64,000 bases of DNA from Alphaproteobacteria bacterium (GCA_025350465.1 JANXXU010000042.1:1-64000); one strand, 5' to 3'. Shown: positions 8,358 through 16,769, counted from the stretch's first letter. Made by a program: numbers and translations. The notes: generated from the letters alone by a model not told the origin.

Positions 8358-9641
8358 ATGGCGCAAGCCGAGGCGAAGCCGTCGCTCCAAGTTTATAAGG
8401 ACCTCTATGACATCGGCGAGATTCCGCCGCTTGGTCATGTGCCGGCAAAGATGCATGCCTGGGTCGTGCGCAAGGACCGCCACGGTCCGCCCGAACAGTC
8501 GATGCAGATCGAAGTGGTCCCGACCTGGCAACTCGACAGCCACGACGTGCTGATCCTCGTGATGGCCGCCGGCGTGAACTATAACGGCGTGTGGGCCGCG
8601 CTCGGCACGCCGGTCTCGCCGATCGACGGCCACAAGAATCCCTATCACGTGGCGGGCTCGGATGCGGCGGGCATCGTGTGGGCGGTCGGCGCCAAGGTGA
8701 AGCGCTGGAAGGTCGGCGATGAGGTCGTCGTCCACTGCAATCAAGACGACGGCGACGACGAGGAGTGCAACGGCGGCGATCCGATGTTCTCGCCCTCGCA
8801 GCGCATCTGGGGCTATGAGACGCCGGACGGATCGTTCGCGCAATTCGCCCGCGTGCAGGACCGCCAGCTGATGGAGCGGCCGAAACATCTGACCTGGGAA
8901 GAGAGCGCCTGCTACACGCTGACGCTCGCCACCACCTACCGCATGCTCTTCGGCCACCGCCCGCATATCTTGCGCCCCGGTCACAACGTGCTGGTATGGG
9001 GCGCGTCGGGCGGGCTCGGCTCGTTCGCGGTCCAGCTTTGCGGCGTGTCGGGCGCCAACGCCATCGGCGTCATCTCCGACGAATCCAAGCGCGATTTCGT
9101 CATGAGCCTGGGCGCCAAGGGCGTCGTCAATCGCAGCGATTTCAAATGCTGGGGCGCGATGCCGCAAGTCGGCACTCCCGAATACGACACTTGGACCAAA
9201 GAGGCGCGCAAGTTCGGCAAGGCGATCTGGGACATCACCGGCAAGGGCAACGACGTCGACTTCGTGTTCGAGCATCCGGGCGAAGCGACGTTCCCCGTTT
9301 CGTGCTTGGTCGTGAAGCGCGGCGGCATGGTCGTCTTCTGCGCCGGCACGACGGGCTATAATCTCACCTTCGACGCACGATATGTGTGGATGCGCCAGAA
9401 GCGCATTCAGGGTTCGCACTTCGCGAATTTGCAGCAGGCGTCGCAGGCGAACCGCCTGGTCTTGGAGCGGCGCATCGATCCCTCCATGTCGGAAGTGTTC
9501 GGCTGGGACGACATCCCCAAGGCCCACACCAAGATGTGGAAGAACCAGCATCTGCCGGGCAACATGGCGGTGCTGGTGAATGCGGTGAAGCCGGGCCTGC
9601 GCACCATCGAAGACGCGATCGAAGCCGGCGCCGCGCGGTAG
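8358..9641 (+). CDS. ccr: Crotonyl-CoA carboxylase/reductase
   Basis: A 427-residue zinc-independent medium-chain dehydrogenase/reductase. It reductively carboxylates crotonyl-CoA to ethylmalonyl-CoA with NADPH and CO2, the defining step of the ethylmalonyl-CoA pathway. ATG 8358 was chosen because AAGGA precedes it by 7 bp and the family begins near here (MAQAEAKPSLQVYKDLYD). Characteristic blocks are GVNYNGVWAALG, the insert NQDDGDDEECNGGDPMFSPS, the Rossmann motif VWGASGGLGSFAVQ and FVFEHPGEATFPVS. These separate it from simple crotonyl-CoA reductases and quinone reductases. It is followed by mcd after a palindromic repeat; ecm lies 4 kb upstream on the other strand. Upstream palindromes suggest shared control with ecm and etfBA. 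Confidence 0.96.
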   Translation: MAQAEAKPSLQVYKDLYDIGEIPPLGHVPAKMHAWVVRKDRHGPPEQSMQIEVVPTWQLDSHDVLILVMAAGVNYNGVWAALGTPVSPIDGHKNPYHVAGSDAAGIVWAVGAKVKRWKVGDEVVVHCNQDDGDDEECNGGDPMFSPSQRIWGYETPDGSFAQFARVQDRQLMERPKHLTWEESACYTLTLATTYRMLFGHRPHILRPGHNVLVWGASGGLGSFAVQLCGVSGANAIGVISDESKRDFVMSLGAKGVVNRSDFKCWGAMPQVGTPEYDTWTKEARKFGKAIWDITGKGNDVDFVFEHPGEATFPVSCLVVKRGGMVVFCAGTTGYNLTFDARYVWMRQKRIQGSHFANLQQASQANRLVLERRIDPSMSEVFGWDDIPKAHTKMWKNQHLPGNMAVLVNAVKPGLRTIEDAIEAGAAR

Positions 9642-9654
9642 CACCATCCCTCAG

Positions 9655-9772
9655 CTGTCATCCCCGCGAAGGCGGGGACCCAGTACGAAATTTACGCCAG
9701 CGCATATGACGAGCTCAGTCAGGGAAGAGTCTTTCTGAAAGGACTGGGTCCCCGCCTTCGCGGGGATGACAG
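9655..9772. repeat. 30-bp perfect inverted repeat (intergenic palindrome) between ccr and mcd
   Basis: The arms are 9655-9684 and 9743-9772 and are perfect reverse complements over 30 bp, separated by 58 bp. The core CATCCCCGCGAAGGCGGGGA is itself palindromic and matches a dispersed repeat type common between genes in alphaproteobacteria. Transcribed, it would form a very stable hairpin between ccr and mcd and could uncouple or stabilise their mRNAs. Confidence 0.9.
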
Positions 9773-9848
9773 TTGTGGGTGAGATAGCCGTTGACGGTTG
9801 CGGGCGCGAGCCGTTTGATCGCCCGCACGCATTCCACACTGAGCGCCC

Positions 9849-11495
9849 ATGCCTAACACCGCCGACTCGAAGTTGTTTCTCGCCAACGTCGCAAATGCCG
9901 TTGGGGCGGCGGAGCGGTTGCGCGACGCGGTGAAGGAGACGTTGCGCCCCTACATCGCTTCCGCCGGCGGCGTCGATCAAGCGCAGGAGCAGGCGCATGG
10001 GCTCGCGTGGTTTGCGACTTATGTCGAGGCGCTGCGCCAGATGCTGCGATGGGCGCGGGAGCTCGAGGCGGCGGGCAAATTCGGCGACATGGAACGGCTG
10101 ATCACGCAAATCGCGCTTTGCGAATATCTGCCGCAACTCGTCGGCGGGATCGCGATGAGCCAAGGCGAGATCGTCCGCGCAGGACAGCTCGGCGCATCGC
10201 TCGAAGCGCTCGACGACTTCATGTACAGCGCGGGCCTCTTCATCCACGCGAGCAACGGCAGCGAGGTCAAAGCGAAACTGGTAAAGCTGATGGCGGAGCA
10301 CGCGTCGGCGGTGACGTTCGGCGATGTCGGGCTCGATGAAGAACTCGGCCTGGTGCGCGATCAATTCCGCAAGTTCGTGCTCGACCGTGTTGGCCCGCAC
10401 GCGCATCAATGGCATCTGAAGGACGAATTGATCCCGCTCTCGGTGATCGAGGAGATGAGTTCGCTCGGCGTCTTCGGCTTGACGATTCCCGAAGCCTCGG
10501 GCGGCGCGGGCCTCGGCAAGCTCGCGATGTGCGTGGTGTCGGAGGAATTGTCGCGCGGTTATATCGGCGTCGGCTCGCTCGGCACGCGCTCCGAAATAGC
10601 AGCCGAGCTAATCTTGGGCGCTGGCACACCGGCGCAGAAAACATATTGGCTGCCGAAAATCGCGTCGGGCGAAATCTTGCCGACCGCGGTTTTCACCGAA
10701 CCGAACACGGGCTCGGATCTCGGTAGCTTGCGCACGCGGGCGGTGCGCGAGGGCGATGTGTGGAAGATCACCGGCAACAAGACCTGGATCACGCATGCGG
10801 CGCGCGCCGATATGATGACGCTGCTCGTGCGCACCTCGAACGCGCCCGGTTATAAAGGCCTCTCCATGTTCCTGGCGCCCAAGCCGCGCGGCACGGCGGG
10901 CAACCCCTTCCCCGCGAAAGGCATGACGGGCGGCGAGATCGGCGTCATCGGCTATCGCGGCATGAAGGAATTCGAAATCGGCTTCGACGGCTTTGAAGTG
11001 CCGCACGCGAATTTGCTTGGCGGCGAGGAAGGCCAAGGCTTCAAGCAGCTGATGGTGACGTTCGAGTCGGCGCGCATCCAGACCGCGGCACGCGCCGTCG
11101 GCGTCGCGCAATCGGCGCTGGATCTGGGTTTGCGCTATGCGCTCGACCGCGTGCAATTCGGCAAACCGATCATCGCCTTCCCGCGCGTCGCCAACAAGCT
11201 CGCGATGATGGCGGTGGAAATCATGATCGCGCGCCAGCTCACCTATTACGCGGCGCGCGAGAAGGATGCGGGGCGGCGCTGCGACCTCGAAGCCGGGATG
11301 GCCAAGCTCCTCGGCGCGCGCATCGCCTGGGCGGCCGCCGACAACGCGGTCCAGATCCACGGCGGCAACGGCTTCGCCATGGAATATCCGGTAAGCCGCG
11401 TCCTCTGCGACGCGCGCATCCTCAACATCTTCGAGGGCGCCGCGGAAATTCAAGCGCAAGTCATCGCGCGACGTTTGCTCGAAGATAAGAACTGA
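9849..11495 (+). CDS. mcd: (2S)-Methylsuccinyl-CoA dehydrogenase
   Basis: A 548-residue acyl-CoA dehydrogenase with an extra N-terminal domain of about 150 residues, the length and layout of Mcd in the ethylmalonyl-CoA pathway, where it oxidises methylsuccinyl-CoA to mesaconyl-C1-CoA. The dehydrogenase core starts near residue 160. It shows the FAD/substrate block TAVFTEPNTGSDLGSLRTRA, then WITHAARADMM, and the C-terminal EIMIARQLTYYAA and QIHGGNGFAMEYPVSR blocks. Electrons would pass to EtfAB, encoded 5 kb downstream. It follows ccr in the same direction, 207 bp apart with a hairpin repeat between. Other acyl-CoA dehydrogenases lack the N-terminal extension, which together with ccr and ecm nearby makes the call strong. 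Confidence 0.93.
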   Translation: MPNTADSKLFLANVANAVGAAERLRDAVKETLRPYIASAGGVDQAQEQAHGLAWFATYVEALRQMLRWARELEAAGKFGDMERLITQIALCEYLPQLVGGIAMSQGEIVRAGQLGASLEALDDFMYSAGLFIHASNGSEVKAKLVKLMAEHASAVTFGDVGLDEELGLVRDQFRKFVLDRVGPHAHQWHLKDELIPLSVIEEMSSLGVFGLTIPEASGGAGLGKLAMCVVSEELSRGYIGVGSLGTRSEIAAELILGAGTPAQKTYWLPKIASGEILPTAVFTEPNTGSDLGSLRTRAVREGDVWKITGNKTWITHAARADMMTLLVRTSNAPGYKGLSMFLAPKPRGTAGNPFPAKGMTGGEIGVIGYRGMKEFEIGFDGFEVPHANLLGGEEGQGFKQLMVTFESARIQTAARAVGVAQSALDLGLRYALDRVQFGKPIIAFPRVANKLAMMAVEIMIARQLTYYAAREKDAGRRCDLEAGMAKLLGARIAWAAADNAVQIHGGNGFAMEYPVSRVLCDARILNIFEGAAEIQAQVIARRLLEDKN

Positions 11496-11544
11496 AATTC
11501 TCTCCCCCCGTTGTTACGGAGATGGCCGAGCGTCGACGCGTTAT

Positions 11545-11717
11545 TTTCCTCCCTCGCGTGTTCGCGGGGGAGGTGTCGAGCCGGCTGTGAATGGACCACC
11601 GCACACGATCGATCGCGGCGAGACGGAGGGGGCGCGTGACGCACTCGGCCCGTCCACTTCCCCCCTCCGCTCTCGGCTTCGCCGCGCGCACCTCCCCAGT
11701 AACGACGGGGAGGAAAG
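11545..11717. repeat. Intergenic repeat family, copy 1 (left of DUF559 gene)
   Basis: About 173 bp bounded by TTTCCTCCCTCGCG and GGGGAGGAAAG. Its interior contains GGCGAGACGGAGGGGGCGCG and CTTCCCCCCTCCGCTCTCGG blocks shared with copies 2-4. It is in the same orientation as copy 2 and lies immediately beyond the 3' end of the DUF559 gene. The outer ends (CCTCCC / GGGAGG) are inverted, so each copy can fold. Confidence 0.85.
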
Positions 11718-11731
11718 AGCATCGCGGGGCT

Positions 11732-12097
11732 TCAGCTGCGCGGCTGAGATTCCGTTTCGCGCCAGATCATTTCCAGCACGTCGTCGAGACGCTTGTAGAC
11801 ATCGTTGTTGCCGATACGCACTTCACGCCATCCGCGCTCGGTGAAATAACGCCGTCGCCGAGCGTCGTGGGCACGCTCAAGCCAAGTGGCATGCGTTTCA
11901 CCATCCACTTCGATCACAAGTTTCGCCGACACGCAGGCAAAGTCCGCAACAAATGGGCCGATCGGATGTTGCCGCCGAAAGCGCAGATCGCGCATTCCGC
12001 CGCGCCGCAGACGCGACCACAGGATCACCTCTGCGCTTGTCATAACGGCGCGCAGGCGCTTCGCGAGCGGCTTGGAGCGTTCTTCTCGGTCGCGCAT
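11732..12097 (-). CDS. DUF559 family protein (Vsr-like endonuclease fold)
   Basis: A 121-residue protein with the standard DUF559 layout: KRLRAVMTSAEVILWSRLR, then LRFRRQHPIGPFVADFAC, then KLVIEVDGETHA and a basic C-terminal helix. The D of FVADFAC and the E-x-D of VIEVDG match the PD-(D/E)xK-type active site suggested for this family, which is related to very-short-patch repair endonucleases. A nuclease role is family inference. The gene is bracketed at both ends by direct copies of the same intergenic repeat (11545-11717 and 12124-12296), as if repeat and gene travel or recombine as a unit. Confidence 0.85.
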   Translation of the reverse strand: MRDREERSKPLAKRLRAVMTSAEVILWSRLRRGGMRDLRFRRQHPIGPFVADFACVSAKLVIEVDGETHATWLERAHDARRRRYFTERGWREVRIGNNDVYKRLDDVLEMIWRETESQPRS

Positions 12098-12123
12098 CGG
12101 GCAAAATTAGCACGATCTTCCTC

Positions 12124-12296
12124 TTTCCTCCCTCGCGCGTTCGCGGGGGAGGTGTCGAGCCGGCCGTGAAGCAAATGCTAGCAACGGCCTTTGAGGCGAG
12201 ACGGAGGGGGCGCGTGACGCACTCGGTCCATCCACTTCCCCCCTCCGCTCTCGGCTTCGCCTCGCGCACCTCCCCCGTAACGACGGGGGAGGAAAG
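12124..12296. repeat. Intergenic repeat family, copy 2 (right of DUF559 gene)
   Basis: A near-identical direct copy of the element at 11545-11717, from TTTCCTCCCTCGCGCG to GACGGGGGAGGAAAG, differing mainly in a short central segment. With copy 1 it flanks the DUF559 gene. The gene-free stretch 12098-12446 consists of this repeat plus about 150 bp before the next start, in which nothing further is recognised. Confidence 0.85.
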
Positions 12297-12446
12297 TCTT
12301 GCGTGCGGAACGCTTTGCACCAACCCGGGAGTTATCACGGCACGCGGTGGTTGAGATCGGCGGTGCGTTCAGCACCAAAGACAAACGCGGGCGCCGCCGA
12401 TATGGTCGCCCGCGGGGGAGGACGCGTAAACTGTTTCCTGGGTACG

Positions 12447-13196
12447 ATGCTTCATACGAGTTCCCTCGCGTGCCGAGCGTTTCTGATCGGCGCCGCCATT
12501 GCTTCGATTTCGGTTGGTGCGGCTTTCGCTGCGCCGCCGTTCCCTCGAGCCAAACCGGCGATCGTCGTCTTGCAGGTGCCGGCGCCGACGATTACCGCGC
12601 CTGCAAAATCTCCGGCCAGCGATGAGGCCGACAAGCTCCGCGAAACGACAGCGCTGACCTATCGCCTGACGTGGCTCATCGCGATCGTCGCACTTGGCGT
12701 GGCCGTGCTGTCGCTCTGGCAGGCGTTCGCGGCGCGCGACGCATCGCGCCGCCGGTTGCGCGCTTATGTTTCGGTGCGCCCGGGCGCGGCGCCGCGCCTC
12801 GACGCCGATTGGACGGACGCGACCATCGTGATCAAGAACCACGGCGTGACACCGGCCTTTGCCGTCGATCACGCCATCACGCTGATGATGTTCGACTATC
12901 CAGCCCTGCCGCTCGACAACGTCATGGGCGCGGCCGACAAACTCTTCGGCCACAAGAGCATGGTGCTGGCGCCGGGCATGGAGATCACGCTGGCGCTGCG
13001 CACGGTCTTGAGCGAAGACGAAAAGCACGAGACCGAAGACGGCACCCACAAGCGCCTCTGCGCCATCGGCGAAGTGCGCTATGCGGACGCGTTCAAGGCG
13101 CGGCATTTCACGCGCTTCTGCTTCATGTACGGCGGCGCCGCCATCATCGCCCAAGGCGAGATGCACTTCGCGGAGAAGGGGAACGTGGCGAATTAG
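12447..13196 (+). CDS. Hypothetical membrane-anchored protein with C-terminal beta domain
   Basis: A 249-residue product when started at ATG 12447 (MLHTSSLACRAFL); an upstream extension of 48 codons lacks coding character. A signal-like segment (FLIGAAIASISVGAAFA) is followed by a Pro/Ala linker and a second hydrophobic helix at about residues 76-95 (LTWLIAIVALGVAVLSLWQAF). A basic stretch (ARDASRRRLRAYVSVRP) then leads into a beta-rich domain with IVIKNHGVTPAFAVDH and LAPGMEITLALR. That organisation resembles small alphaproteobacterial proteins of one helix plus an immunoglobulin-like domain. No function is known. Confidence 0.65.
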   Translation: MLHTSSLACRAFLIGAAIASISVGAAFAAPPFPRAKPAIVVLQVPAPTITAPAKSPASDEADKLRETTALTYRLTWLIAIVALGVAVLSLWQAFAARDASRRRLRAYVSVRPGAAPRLDADWTDATIVIKNHGVTPAFAVDHAITLMMFDYPALPLDNVMGAADKLFGHKSMVLAPGMEITLALRTVLSEDEKHETEDGTHKRLCAIGEVRYADAFKARHFTRFCFMYGGAAIIAQGEMHFAEKGNVAN

Positions 13197-13403
13197 CGGC
13201 TCTGATTTGCTGCTACCGCCACCCCCACCCGATCCGCTCTCGGCGCTGACGCGCCTCAAGCGTATCGACCGCCCCGCGGCGGGGGCGATAACAACGCGAT
13301 GGTAAAGACGAGCGCGCTCTTTCCGGCGCCCGAGCCGCGCGCCCTGGCGAAAGGGGAACCCGCGCCCTAATCTCACGCTCTTGGGACTCAAGCGGGAACG
13401 TGC

Positions 13404-14384
13404 ATGTGGGATTTCAGTCTCGGCCGGGCGATCGGGGCCATGTTTCGGACGTGGCCGTTCATCGCGCTGCGGATGATCGTCTATTTCTCCGTCGCCCTCG
13501 CCTATGTTGTTTTCGCAGGCGCGGGGGCCGGCACCGGATATCTCTTTCATTATTTTGGCTTCGAACCGGAGAGTTCGGCACTCATCGGCGGCGCCGCGGG
13601 GCTCGGCATCGTCTTCATCGCGCTCTATTGGGTGCGCGAATATATCCTTTACATGGTGAAGGCGGGGCACATCGCGGTCATCGTCGAAATCCTCGACGGC
13701 AAGGCGGTGCCGGGCGGGCGCGGTCAGATCGCCTATGCGCAGCAGATCGTGCGCCAGCGCTTCGTCGAAAGCTCGGCGCTTTTTGCCGTCGATCAATTGG
13801 TCAAGGGCGTGATCTCGGTGATCACGGGCACGATCCACACGATCGCCGTGCTGATCCCGATCCCGGGCTTCGACGGGCTCATCCGCTTCGTCAATTCGGT
13901 GTTGCGCGTGTCGATGACATATGTCGACGAGCTGATCCTCGCCTATATCATCCGTACGCGGACGACAACGCCGTGGGAGACGGCCAAGGACGGGCTCGTG
14001 CTCTATGCGCAGAACTATTGGGCGTTCGCCAGGAACGCGATCTTCCTGACGATCTTCATGTATGCGATCGCCGCCGGGATCTTCATCGTCGTGCTGTCGC
14101 CGGCGCTGGTCGTCGCGGCGCTGATGCCGGGGACGGCGGGGACGGCCTGGGGCGTGCTCATGGCGCTCGTTATCGCGTGGGCCTTCAAGACGGCGGTCAT
14201 CGAGCCGCTCGCGATCGCCGCTTTGATCCAAGTTTATTTCAAGAAGATCGAGGGCCAGGTGCCCGATCCGGCGTGGGAAGATCGCCTCACCCACGTCTCC
14301 GATAAATTCCGGCGATTGAAGGATCGGGCCGCACAGGCTATGGGAGCGGCATCGAGGCCGGTGTGGACGAATGCTGATAGGTAA
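13404..14384 (+). CDS. Polytopic membrane protein of unknown function
   Basis: A 326-residue protein. Hydrophobic segments lie at about residues 20-45, 57-77, 133-155, 210-235 and 243-270, with amphipathic stretches between them (SLGRAIGAMFRTWPF; YVDELILAYIIRTR). The TPWETAKDGLVLYAQNYW block and the basic C-terminal tail are soluble. Nothing catalytic is visible. The 3' end overlaps the small two-helix gene by 14 bp, indicating translational coupling, and the cobalamin adenosyltransferase follows. A transport or scaffold role is possible but unsupported. Confidence 0.7.
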   Translation: MWDFSLGRAIGAMFRTWPFIALRMIVYFSVALAYVVFAGAGAGTGYLFHYFGFEPESSALIGGAAGLGIVFIALYWVREYILYMVKAGHIAVIVEILDGKAVPGGRGQIAYAQQIVRQRFVESSALFAVDQLVKGVISVITGTIHTIAVLIPIPGFDGLIRFVNSVLRVSMTYVDELILAYIIRTRTTTPWETAKDGLVLYAQNYWAFARNAIFLTIFMYAIAAGIFIVVLSPALVVAALMPGTAGTAWGVLMALVIAWAFKTAVIEPLAIAALIQVYFKKIEGQVPDPAWEDRLTHVSDKFRRLKDRAAQAMGAASRPVWTNADR

Positions 14385-14583
14385 AATTCTGGTCGGAATA
14401 GCCACTGTGGCCGTCGCCATCGTGCTGGTGATCGGCCTCTATAGTCTTTTTCGCGGCGGCGACTTCGCGCGAACGCACTCCAACAAGCTGATGCGCCTGC
14501 GCGTCGTGATGCAGTTCGTCGCCATCGTCGTCATCATGCTCGTGCTCTTCTTCACCAGCCGTTCCGGCGGCGGCGGGCCTTAA
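14371..14583 (+). CDS. HIG1-like twin-transmembrane protein
   Basis: A 70-residue protein with two membrane helices (about 6-27 and 45-62) joined by a polar loop, GGDFARTHSNKLMRLRVVMQF. The SNKLMRLRV motif is the hallmark of the bacterial HIG1-domain twin-transmembrane family, whose eukaryotic relatives associate with respiratory complexes. It overlaps the preceding membrane protein gene and lies 15 bp before the adenosyltransferase gene, an arrangement common in alphaproteobacteria. Its exact role in bacteria is not established. Confidence 0.8.
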   Translation: MLIGKILVGIATVAVAIVLVIGLYSLFRGGDFARTHSNKLMRLRVVMQFVAIVVIMLVLFFTSRSGGGGP

Positions 14584-14598
14584 CTTTTTGGTGCCACG

Positions 14599-15165
14599 AT
14601 GGTCGTTCTCAATCGGATTTATACGCGTACCGGCGACAAGGGCGACACCGCGCTGGGCTCGGGCGAGCGCGTGCAGAAATACGCCGCGCGGATCGAGGCC
14701 TTCGGAACCGTCGATGAAACGAACGCGGTGATCGGCGTCGCCAGGCTTTCGACGGCGAACGAACTCGACGCCATGCTGGCGCGAATCCAGAACGACCTCT
14801 TCGATCTGGGCGCCGACCTCTGCGTGCCCGAGGACGGCAGCGAGCGGGCGCAAAAGGCGCTGCGCATCACGCAGGTCCAGGTCGACAGGCTCGAGCACGA
14901 AATCGACGCGATGAACGAAAGGCTGCAACCGCTGCGATCGTTCGTGCTGCCGGGCGGCAGCCCCGCGGCCGCGCATCTGCATGTCGCACGCACGGTGTGC
15001 CGGCGGGCCGAGCGGCTGATGGTCAAGCTCGCGCAAGACGAGCCCGTCGGCGAGGCGGCGCTCAAATACGCCAACCGGCTCTCGGACTTTCTCTTCGTCG
15101 CGGCACGGGCGGCAAACCTCGGCAACGGCGGCGACGTCTTGTGGATTCCCGGCGGCAACCGGTGA
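14599..15165 (+). CDS. Cob(I)alamin adenosyltransferase, PduO type
   Basis: A 188-residue protein. It transfers the adenosyl group of ATP to cob(I)alamin, giving adenosylcobalamin. The N-terminal ATP-binding motif YTRTGDKGDTALGSGERV is diagnostic of the PduO family, as are the KYAARIEAFGTVDETNA block, the VLPGG motif in LRSFVLPGGSPAAAHLH and the RTVCRRAER helix. The cofactor it makes is required by two other products in this window, ethylmalonyl-CoA mutase and the class II ribonucleotide reductase. No cobalamin riboswitch was recognised upstream. It is probably co-transcribed with the two small membrane genes before it. Confidence 0.94.
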   Translation: MVVLNRIYTRTGDKGDTALGSGERVQKYAARIEAFGTVDETNAVIGVARLSTANELDAMLARIQNDLFDLGADLCVPEDGSERAQKALRITQVQVDRLEHEIDAMNERLQPLRSFVLPGGSPAAAHLHVARTVCRRAERLMVKLAQDEPVGEAALKYANRLSDFLFVAARAANLGNGGDVLWIPGGNR

Positions 15166-15180
15166 GGCTGATGCCTGCCC

Positions 15181-15355
15181 TTTCCTCCCCTGTTCTTACG
15201 GGGGAGGTGGCCGAGGCGTGAGCCGAGATCGGAGGGGGGAAGTGGCGACGCAGAGCGCTTCATCCGCCCCCTCCGTCTCGCCACAATCGATCGTGCAGTA
15301 TCATCCGGTCACTGCCGGCTCGACACCTCCCCCGCGAACTCGCGAGGGAGGAAAG
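15181..15355. repeat. Intergenic repeat family, copy 3 (inverted orientation)
   Basis: About 175 bp running from TTTCCTCCCCTG to CGCGAGGGAGGAAAG. It matches the reverse complement of copies 1 and 2, including the central GCCCCCTCCGTCTCGCCRC and CCGGCTCGACACCTCCCCC blocks. It fills most of the gap between the adenosyltransferase gene and the YbjN-like gene. Confidence 0.8.
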
Positions 15356-15427
15356 ATGAGGCGCTATCAGGAGACGGCGCTCGCTGGTATCAAGCGACGC
15401 CCGCGCGTGTTCAAAGGAGTCTAATCG

Positions 15428-15928
15428 ATGCGCAAACTGACAGTCGCTCTCTTTGTGATCGCGCTCGCGCCGTTCGCCAACGGCATTGCGGCGGCGGACG
15501 ATTTATATACGGATGGCGTCACGCGCGCGGAGTTGATGGTCATTCTCTCCGGCTACGGCATGACGGTGAAGGATACGACGGAGCGGGAATCCGATCCGTG
15601 GCTTCAGGCGCATACGCCCAAGGGCGTGCTCTTCTACGTCAACATGTACGAGTGCAGCGGCAGCGGCCAGGACGGCCAGCGCTGCGGGCTCATTCAGTTT
15701 CAGGCGCAATGGCAGAACGCGAAGAGCAACATCAAGGCGAGCGACATCAACGCCTATAATCTCAAATTCGTCTTCGGGCGCGCCGCGCTCTCGAGCGACG
15801 GCAAGTCGGTCGTGTTCGATTATCCGATGAACATCAAGGACGGCGTCACCAAGGGCAATATGAAGAAGAACGTCGATAACTGGCTGCGCGTGCTCGACGA
15901 CGTGCGCTCGACCTTCAAGGTGTTCTAG
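15428..15928 (+). CDS. Exported YbjN-domain protein
   Basis: A 166-residue protein with a signal peptide (LTVALFVIALAPFANGIAAA). The mature protein shows the YbjN/secretion-chaperone-like pattern: TRAELMVILSGYGMTVKDTTERESDPWL, then a strand-rich middle with CSGSGQDGQRCGLIQFQA, and a final helix NVDNWLRVLDDVRSTF. A pair of Cys (CSGS and QRCG) could form a disulfide in the periplasm. The function is unknown. It is followed by the rhomboid gene after 3 bp, so the two are surely co-transcribed. Confidence 0.75.
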   Translation: MRKLTVALFVIALAPFANGIAAADDLYTDGVTRAELMVILSGYGMTVKDTTERESDPWLQAHTPKGVLFYVNMYECSGSGQDGQRCGLIQFQAQWQNAKSNIKASDINAYNLKFVFGRAALSSDGKSVVFDYPMNIKDGVTKGNMKKNVDNWLRVLDDVRSTFKVF

Positions 15929-15931
15929 GCG

Positions 15932-16627
15932 ATGGTCTTTGTCCCGCTTTACGACGACAATCATCTGAAATTCATTCCCTTCCAGGCAACCACTTGGGCG
16001 CTGATCGCGATCAATGTCGCGGTTTTCATCTGGCAGCAGACACTGGGACAAGACGCGGTTTCCGCCTTCGATCTCGGCGCCGGCGTGATCCCGGCGAGCC
16101 TGCTTGGCGACGTCAAACTGCCGCCGGAATTGGTGCTGACGCGTCCTGCGTTCACGCTCATCACCTATATGTTCGTGCACGGCAGCATCTGGCATCTGCT
16201 CGGCAACATGGCGTTCCTGTGGGTGTTCGGCGACAACGTCGAGGACGCGATGGGCTCGATCCGCTTTTTGTTCTTCTATTTGCTGTGCGGTGTGGCCGCG
16301 GCGTTGGCGCATACATATGCAAACCTCGGGTCGCAAGCGCCGCTGATCGGCGCGTCGGGCGCGACGGCCGGCGTGATCGCGGCCTATCTCATGCTCTATC
16401 CGCGTGTGCGCATCTGGGTGCTCGCCTTCGCGCGCATTCCACTGCGCCTTGCCGCCTGGTTCGTCATATCGTCGTGGATCGTTTTGCAGATCGTATTTCT
16501 GATGATGAGCGTGGATGGCGGGACTGCGTTGTGGGCGCATATCGGCGGCTTCGCGGCCGGCCTGATTTTGATCCCGATCTTCAAGCGACCCGGGCAACCG
16601 CTCTTCGCCGCCGGCCGGCCGGAGTAA
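15932..16627 (+). CDS. Rhomboid-family intramembrane serine protease
   Basis: A 231-residue polytopic membrane protein. The catalytic pair is S142 in GASGA (LIGASGATAGVIAAY) and H203 in the following helix (WAHIGGFAAG). The oxyanion-side motif HLLGNMAFLWVFGDNVED in the second helix has the typical H-x-x-x-N. About six hydrophobic segments are seen. It would cleave single-pass membrane proteins within the bilayer; its substrate is unknown. The upstream YbjN-like exported protein is a plausible functional partner by operon position. A hairpin follows the stop. Confidence 0.9.
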   Translation: MVFVPLYDDNHLKFIPFQATTWALIAINVAVFIWQQTLGQDAVSAFDLGAGVIPASLLGDVKLPPELVLTRPAFTLITYMFVHGSIWHLLGNMAFLWVFGDNVEDAMGSIRFLFFYLLCGVAAALAHTYANLGSQAPLIGASGATAGVIAAYLMLYPRVRIWVLAFARIPLRLAAWFVISSWIVLQIVFLMMSVDGGTALWAHIGGFAAGLILIPIFKRPGQPLFAAGRPE

Positions 16628-16635
16628 AGCGCCTC

Positions 16636-16660
16636 ATCTTCCCCCAGTTGAGGGGAAGAT
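16636..16660. terminator. Hairpin after the rhomboid gene
   Basis: ATCTTCCCC (16636-16644) pairs perfectly with GGGGAAGAT (16652-16660) around a 7-nt loop, 9 bp after the rhomboid stop. No strong T-run follows (TTAACTCT), so this is either a weak terminator or a fragment of a dispersed hairpin repeat. The remaining gene-free DNA to 16769 shows nothing else. Confidence 0.45.
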
Positions 16661-16769
16661 TAACTCTGCTCGCAATCCGTGCTGCAGTGCCGTTCCTGGC
16701 GGCAGCGCCAGCTATGGCCGGTTCGGCCGGATTTCTAAGGCTTTGAACAGATTGGATAATGACTGTTCG

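Noticed and set aside
8151-9647. A 498-codon open frame antisense to ccr
   Set aside because: Shadow of ccr: His/Arg/Asp-rich translation with no recognisable motif.
9645-9848. CRISPR-like repeat array near 9660-9770
   Set aside because: Only two arms exist and they are inverted, forming one hairpin rather than regularly spaced direct repeats.
11545-12296. DUF559 gene as an insertion sequence with inverted terminal repeats
   Set aside because: The flanking repeats are direct, not inverted, no target duplication was seen, and the same repeat occurs elsewhere without a gene inside.
13197-13403. A short open frame starting near 13301 (about 23 codons)
   Set aside because: Too short, no ribosome site and no family resemblance; the gap also holds a GC hairpin near 13270-13287 that could be a weak terminator.
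12369-14420. A 683-codon open frame on the minus strand
   Set aside because: Covers two plus-strand genes with clear membrane segments; the translation (HRPRCRSHSL, DRDQHGDRVDRARDHRDHA) has no protein character.
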